Assembly (NCBI RefSeq): GCF_003729955.1
Contig: NZ_RJTX01000002.1
Span: 248,001-312,000, forward strand
DNA: 64,000 nt
Source of the DNA: Chryseobacterium daecheongense
Lineage (GTDB): Bacteria; Bacteroidota; Bacteroidia; Flavobacteriales; Weeksellaceae
Direction of reading: 5' to 3'
Below the pieces are notes generated by a model that was given only the letters and a program-made list of their open reading frames with translations, did no database searches and was not told the origin of the DNA. Position 1 is the first letter of the stretch; the number at the start of each line of letters is the position of its first letter. Made by a program: the position numbers and the translations under genes. Positions 59,292 to 64,000 of the stretch are shown here, in pieces.

Positions 59292-62171
59292 ATGGATTTA
59301 TATATGACAGATAAAAGGCACAGGGAAACATTCCATACTGATAAAAACAATTACGAATATACTACAGTAACCCACGACGAAAATAAAGTAAGGATTTATA
59401 CGCTGAAAAACGGACTGAAAGTTTTTCTTGCACAGAATTTTGATGCACCAAGAATTCAGACCTTCATTCCCGTAAGAACCGGAAGTAATAATGACCCAGC
59501 TGATAATACAGGTTTGGCGCATTATCTAGAGCACATGATGTTCAAAGGAACTTCAAAAATCGGAACCCGTGATTGGGAGAAAGAAAAAATTCTGTTGGAT
59601 CAGATTTCTGAGCTATACGAACAGCATAAAGCAGAACCCGATCCTGAAAAAAAGAAAGAGATCTACAAAAAGATAGATGAAATTTCACAGGAAGCAAGCC
59701 AATACGCTATTGCAAATGAATATGATAAAATCATTTCTTCGTTAGGAGCCAGCGGAACCAATGCGCATACCTGGTTTGATGAAACAGTGTATAAAAACAA
59801 TATTCCGAACAATGAACTGGAAAAATGGCTGAAAGTTGAAAAAGAAAGATTTTCTGAAATTGTTTTACGCCTTTTTCATACAGAGCTGGAATCCGTTTAT
59901 GAAGAGTTTAACAGAGCTCAAGATAACGATACAAGATTGGTAAGCTATGAGCTAATGAGTGCTCTTTTTCCAACCCATCCCAACGGACAACAAACAACAC
60001 TGGGAAGACCGGAACACTTGAAGAATCCTTCCATGAAGGCCATTCATAAGTATTTTGATGAATATTATGTTCCTAATAACTATGCGATGGTTTTAGTTGG
60101 GGACCTGGATTTTGAAGAAACCATCCAACTTGTTGATGAATATTTCGGAGCTATTCCTTACAAAGAATTGCCAAAGAAAACCCCAATTATTGAAAAGCCA
60201 TTAACTGAAATTGTAAAAAGGACGGTTAAAAGCCCAACTACACCAAGAGTTCAATTAGCCTGGAGAACAGATAGCTATGGAACAAGAGAAGCCATGATGG
60301 CGGATATTATGGTGAATATTTTAAGTAACAGAGGTGAAGCCGGATTACTGGATCTCAATATTAATCAAACACAAAAAATGCTTTGGGCACAGGCTTTTTC
60401 TGTGGGCTTAAAGCAATATGGATATTTTTCTATTGTTGCTGTTCCAAAGGAAACACAAACTTTGGATGAAGCCAAAGATATGGTTCTCGAGCAACTTGAG
60501 TTGGTGAAGAAAGGAGAATTTCCTGATTGGATGCTTCCTGCCATCATCAATGATTTTAAGCTTCAAAGAATGAAAGGATTGGAAACGGCAGAAGGTTTAG
60601 CCACCAATCTTTATGATACCTACATCAGAAACAGAACCTGGGAACAGGAACTGAACGAAATGGATGAATATGAGGCTTTTACCAAAGAAGATATCATTAA
60701 GTTTGCCAACGAATTTTTTAAAGATAATTACGTTGTTGTTAATAAAGAGAAAGGTGTTAATGACAAGCTGGTAAGAGTTGAAAACCCGGGAATCACTCCT
60801 GTGAAGATCAACCGTTATGCTCAATCTGATTTTTTACAGCAGATATTGTCTGAAAAAACGGAAGACATTCAACCTGAATTTATAGATTATCAAAAAGAAA
60901 TTACTACTGACAAGATCAAAGATAAGAAACTGAGCTTTGTTAAAAATAAATACAATGATGTTGCGCAGGTTCATTTTATTTTCCCTTTTGGAAGTGATCA
61001 TGACAGAGATCTGGGAGTTTCCACTCAGATTCTACAATACTTAGGAACAGAGAAGTTTTCTCCTGAAGATCTCAAGAAAGAATTTTTCAAGATCGGGGTA
61101 AGCAATGATTTTAAAACGACTCCGGATCAGCTTCTGATCTCATTAAGCGGGTTGGAGGAAAATATTGAAAAGGGAATTGATTTGCTTCAGCATTGGATGT
61201 ATGAAGTAAAACCTGATCAGGAAATTTACAAGCAGTTTGTCGATACCGTTTTAGAAAACCGCGAAGCGGTGAAAAAGGATAAGAACCGGATCATGACTGC
61301 ATTAACCAATTATACAAAACTGGGTGCATTTTCACGTTTTACGGATATTATTTCCAAAGAAGAATTACAAAACAGCAGGGTAGAGATTTTTGCAGACAGA
61401 ATGAAAAAGCTGTTCAAATTTCCTTATGAAATTTTCTTCTATGGAAAAGATCTTGAAAGTTTCAAAGGGTATATTGAGAAATATGTTGAAAATGAAAGCT
61501 TTAGTATCCCTGAACCTAAAAAATATCCTGAACCGGAAACCTCCGGAAATGTTTATTTTACTGGCTATGACATGGTACAAATGGAAATGAGTAAAATAGG
61601 AAGAGGTAATAACGTTAATACAGCTGATTTCGGAAAAATCAATGTTTTTAATGAATATTTCGGAAGAGGTTTATCATCTATTGTATTCCAGGAAATCCGT
61701 GAAAGTAAAAGCTTAGCTTATTCGGCTTATGTTTCTTATGCTGCCAATGCAGAGCTCGGACATCCGGATTATGTGACGACTTACATTGGAACGCAGCCGG
61801 ATAAACTTCAGATTGCAGTGGACACTATGAATGATCTGATGAATGAGCTTCCGGAAGTTCCGATCCAGTTTGAAAACGCAAGAAACGCAGCACTGAAGCA
61901 GATTGCATCCACCAGAATTACAAGAACCAATATCTTTTTCAATACGCTGAAATTAAAAAAACTGGGAATTTCTTATGATTTCAGAAAAGATATTTATCAA
62001 CAGATTCAAGGGATGAAGTTTGAAGATATTAAGCAGTTTTATCAGACTTCTATCAAACCTTTACATTTCAATACAGCGATTATCGGTAAAAAAGAGAATC
62101 TGAATATGGAGGCCGTCCATCAAATGGGAACCTTTAGAGAGGTGACTTTGGAAGAAATTTTCGGATATTGA
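59292..62171 (+). CDS. M16 family zinc protease (insulinase-like)
   Basis: A 959-residue two-lobed metalloprotease. The zinc motif HxxEH is in GLAHYLEHMMFKG (~75-87), followed by a long insertion, and the third zinc ligand Glu is in the ELESVYEEFNRA segment. The second lobe (from ~550) lacks the zinc motif, as is usual (VYFTGYDMVQMEMSKIGRGN, RESKSLAYSAYVSY). No signal peptide is seen, so it is cytoplasmic or exported by an unknown route. The start at 59292 is set by the upstream -7 box. Confidence 0.88.
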   Translation: MDLYMTDKRHRETFHTDKNNYEYTTVTHDENKVRIYTLKNGLKVFLAQNFDAPRIQTFIPVRTGSNNDPADNTGLAHYLEHMMFKGTSKIGTRDWEKEKILLDQISELYEQHKAEPDPEKKKEIYKKIDEISQEASQYAIANEYDKIISSLGASGTNAHTWFDETVYKNNIPNNELEKWLKVEKERFSEIVLRLFHTELESVYEEFNRAQDNDTRLVSYELMSALFPTHPNGQQTTLGRPEHLKNPSMKAIHKYFDEYYVPNNYAMVLVGDLDFEETIQLVDEYFGAIPYKELPKKTPIIEKPLTEIVKRTVKSPTTPRVQLAWRTDSYGTREAMMADIMVNILSNRGEAGLLDLNINQTQKMLWAQAFSVGLKQYGYFSIVAVPKETQTLDEAKDMVLEQLELVKKGEFPDWMLPAIINDFKLQRMKGLETAEGLATNLYDTYIRNRTWEQELNEMDEYEAFTKEDIIKFANEFFKDNYVVVNKEKGVNDKLVRVENPGITPVKINRYAQSDFLQQILSEKTEDIQPEFIDYQKEITTDKIKDKKLSFVKNKYNDVAQVHFIFPFGSDHDRDLGVSTQILQYLGTEKFSPEDLKKEFFKIGVSNDFKTTPDQLLISLSGLEENIEKGIDLLQHWMYEVKPDQEIYKQFVDTVLENREAVKKDKNRIMTALTNYTKLGAFSRFTDIISKEELQNSRVEIFADRMKKLFKFPYEIFFYGKDLESFKGYIEKYVENESFSIPEPKKYPEPETSGNVYFTGYDMVQMEMSKIGRGNNVNTADFGKINVFNEYFGRGLSSIVFQEIRESKSLAYSAYVSYAANAELGHPDYVTTYIGTQPDKLQIAVDTMNDLMNELPEVPIQFENARNAALKQIASTRITRTNIFFNTLKLKKLGISYDFRKDIYQQIQGMKFEDIKQFYQTSIKPLHFNTAIIGKKENLNMEAVHQMGTFREVTLEEIFGY

Positions 62172-62175
62172 TAAT

Positions 62176-62205
62176 AAAAAAGAGGCTTTTAAAAGCCTCT
62201 TTTTT
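62176..62205. terminator. Bidirectional intrinsic terminator
   Basis: A perfect palindrome AAAAAAGAGGCTTTT with its complement. It ends in T on both strands, between the convergent M16 and S46 peptidase genes. Confidence 0.88.
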
Positions 62206-62210
62206 ATTTA

Positions 62211-62247
62211 AACAGTTTCGGCGGCGCAAAGCGCCGCCGAAACTGTT
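62211..62247. repeat. GC-rich 17-bp perfect palindrome
   Basis: AACAGTTTCGGCGGCGC and its complement with an AAA loop. It directly follows the terminator at 62176 and ends 8 bp before the stop of the S46 peptidase gene. It could be a second terminator or a repeat element; the GC-rich core is unlike the surrounding DNA. Confidence 0.7.
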
Positions 62248-62255
62248 ATTAAGTA

Positions 62256-64000
62256 TTACTTCACAATTTTCATTTCATCGATCAGCCATTTTGAATCGGC
62301 ATATTTATCAATGATGAAAAGTATATATTTGGTATCTACCATGATGTTTCGGCTGAAACGAGGGTCATAATTGATATCACTCATCGTTCCTTCCCATTGT
62401 CTGTCGAAATTCAGACCTACTAAATTTCCATAAGCATCCAAAGCTGGGCTTCCTGAGTTTCCTCCTGTTGTGTGATTGGTTGCCGTGAATCCTACAGGGA
62501 CATCACCTGTTTTGTCTTTGTAAATTCCGAAATCTTTTTTGTTATAAAGATCGATCAGCTTTTTAGGAACATCGAATTCATAATCTCCCGGAACATATTT
62601 TTCCATAACACCGGCTAAATGCGTCTGGTAATTGTATGAAACCGCATCCCTCGGAGCAGATCCCTTCACTTTTCCATATGTTACACGAAGGGTGGAATTA
62701 GCATCCGGGAAGAACTTTCTGTCTTTATCCGTTGCCATTTGCTGAGCCATGAATTTCTTCTGCAAAGCATCAATCTTTGTCTGAAGGGAAGTATATTGTG
62801 GATCAGCAGTTTTCATATACGTTTCCTTTAAATTGGCAAACAGCATGTAAACAGGATCTTTTTTCAATGTTTTGATTAATTTATCCTGATTGGAAAACGC
62901 TTTATCAATATCCTGTGCTAAAGAAGCTCCGTTGACTTCTGATCTTCCTGTGATGATAGAATTTTTGGAGATTTCTTCTATAGACTGGATATTTTGGGCT
63001 TCATTCTTATATTTGTCAAATCCTGTAGGTAAGAATTGAGGTGCTGTTTTATTTGCATATAAAGCCAACAATTTAGCAGTTACCTTGGCGTCCAGTTCGG
63101 CACTGTAATCTTTATAGAAAGAAGAAAGCTTGTTTTTGAAAGAAGCTAAGCTTTTTTCATCCATTCTTCCTGCTTCAACAGCTGTAATATAATTGGAGTA
63201 AAGATTGGCAAGCGTTAATGTTTCTGCATTTCTGACCACTTCAGAATAATATGCGTTATTCAAAGCATAAGGAGCCTGATCATTATATAGCTTGTTTAGC
63301 TGGTCCAGAGTTGTTTTTACTTCAGGATTTTTAGCAACCAGAGAACCTTCATACATCACCTTTTTTTCCACTGCATTGGATTTTTTCAATCCTTCCACTT
63401 CCCCGATCCATTTTTTCCAGTAGTTGGCTACTGAAGCATATTTTGAAGCATATTTGATACGTGTTGCATTGTCCACACGCATTTTCTCGTCTAATGTTTT
63501 CAAAGCCACATCACGCACGGCAATTCTTGCGGGATCAATTTCATTCATGATCTTTTCCACTGCAATTGCCGGAAGGTATTCCGTAGTTCTTCCCGGGAAT
63601 CCGAATACGAACGTGAAATCATTTTCGTTTTTATCTTTGATGGAAACCGGAAGATAGTGTTTCGGAACATAAGGGACGTTATCTTTGGAGTATTCAACAG
63701 GTTTGTTATTCTTATCCGCATAGATTCTGAACATGGAGAAATCCCCGGTATGTCTCGGCCACACCCAGTTATCCGTATCACTTCCGAATTTCCCGATGCT
63801 TTGAGGTGGTGCACCTACCAAACGAACGTCTTTAAACGTTTCAATGGTATAAGCATAATATTTGTTTCCGTAATACATAGACTTTACAGAAATAGACTGG
63901 TAAGGCTCAATTTTCTGAGAGTTTTTGTACACTTCAATATTGTTCGCTATTTTCTTCGAAAGCTCAGGTTCCGTAAGGTTATCTGTTCCTTCTAAAATTT
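62256..64000 (-). CDS. S46 family dipeptidyl-peptidase, 3' part
   Basis: The C-terminal ~580 residues of a DPP7/DPP11-like periplasmic serine peptidase; the N-terminus with the signal peptide and catalytic His lies beyond the right edge. The frame is open to position 64000, and the GTG at 63932 is internal. Typical S46 segments are SDTDNWVWPRHTGDFSMFRI, FVFGFPGRTTEYL and the nucleophile-Ser motif TGGNSGSPALDAYGNLVGLN. S46 peptidases of Bacteroidota remove dipeptides from oligopeptides in the periplasm. The residue that sets DPP7 or DPP11 specificity was not identified. Confidence 0.9.
   Translation of the reverse strand, partial: ILEGTDNLTEPELSKKIANNIEVYKNSQKIEPYQSISVKSMYYGNKYYAYTIETFKDVRLVGAPPQSIGKFGSDTDNWVWPRHTGDFSMFRIYADKNNKPVEYSKDNVPYVPKHYLPVSIKDKNENDFTFVFGFPGRTTEYLPAIAVEKIMNEIDPARIAVRDVALKTLDEKMRVDNATRIKYASKYASVANYWKKWIGEVEGLKKSNAVEKKVMYEGSLVAKNPEVKTTLDQLNKLYNDQAPYALNNAYYSEVVRNAETLTLANLYSNYITAVEAGRMDEKSLASFKNKLSSFYKDYSAELDAKVTAKLLALYANKTAPQFLPTGFDKYKNEAQNIQSIEEISKNSIITGRSEVNGASLAQDIDKAFSNQDKLIKTLKKDPVYMLFANLKETYMKTADPQYTSLQTKIDALQKKFMAQQMATDKDRKFFPDANSTLRVTYGKVKGSAPRDAVSYNYQTHLAGVMEKYVPGDYEFDVPKKLIDLYNKKDFGIYKDKTGDVPVGFTATNHTTGGNSGSPALDAYGNLVGLNFDRQWEGTMSDINYDPRFSRNIMVDTKYILFIIDKYADSKWLIDEMKIVK

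Overview
The window is chromosomal DNA of a Bacteroidota bacterium of the class Flavobacteriia, most likely Chryseobacterium or a close relative. Evidence for this is the AT-rich sequence, the TAnnTTTG type -7 promoter boxes, the near absence of strong Shine-Dalgarno sites, an S46 dipeptidyl-peptidase, and above all a subtype iii type VI secretion system (T6SSiii), which is typical of Bacteroidota. There are no rRNA or tRNA genes, CRISPR arrays, transposases or integrases.

Layout. Positions 1-12.1 kb hold ordinary chromosomal genes: the end of a LysR regulator, two GNAT acetyltransferases (one frameshifted), an aldo/keto reductase, an AlkD-like protein, a nitronate monooxygenase-like protein, a Mur-type ligase (mpl), a PlsC-like acyltransferase, a Nudix hydrolase, an unusual LuxR-type regulator, OsmC, RNase E/G, a 29-residue basic protein and HU. 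Positions 12.2-40.4 kb are the T6SSiii locus. A divergent LuxR-type regulator with Glu at the expected phospho-Asp site is followed by five groups: (i) two TssO-like membrane proteins, a PKD protein (TssP-like) and TssR; (ii) a PAAR-like DUF4280 protein, a large peptidoglycan-degrading effector (lambda-endolysin-like lytic transglycosylase plus M23 endopeptidase), a lipoprotein that is probably its immunity protein, and a LysM protein; (iii) hcp1 alone; (iv) ClpV, a lytic transglycosylase, VgrG1, a papain-like effector with a lipoprotein partner, and an amidase effector with membrane-protein partners; (v) hcp2 alone, then VgrG2, a putative adaptor, a PAAR/deaminase toxin and a two-domain immunity protein. 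Sheath (TssB/C), baseplate (TssE/F/G/K), TssN and TssQ are not in the window, so the system is split or continues elsewhere.

Positions 40.4-64 kb are again chromosomal: polA, an esterase, small secreted and cytoplasmic proteins, a complete kdp potassium-uptake operon (kdpF-A-B-C plus a porin, a KdpD split into two proteins and an NtrC-type response regulator, with two unannotated microproteins ahead of kdpF), a methyltransferase, a DUF4242 protein, a divergent Lrp/AhpD-like pair, an M16 protease and the C-terminal part of an S46 peptidase.

The most notable points are these. Both hcp genes carry the same tandem TCGTA-N4-TACGA operator at identical distance from the promoter. Two effectors share an N-terminal module that may be a delivery signal. 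The LysM protein and the protein between VgrG2 and the toxin appear to be members of one undescribed adaptor family. The toxin/immunity pairs are diverse, and the kdp operon encodes microproteins. All functions are inferred by reading the sequence; no database search was run.
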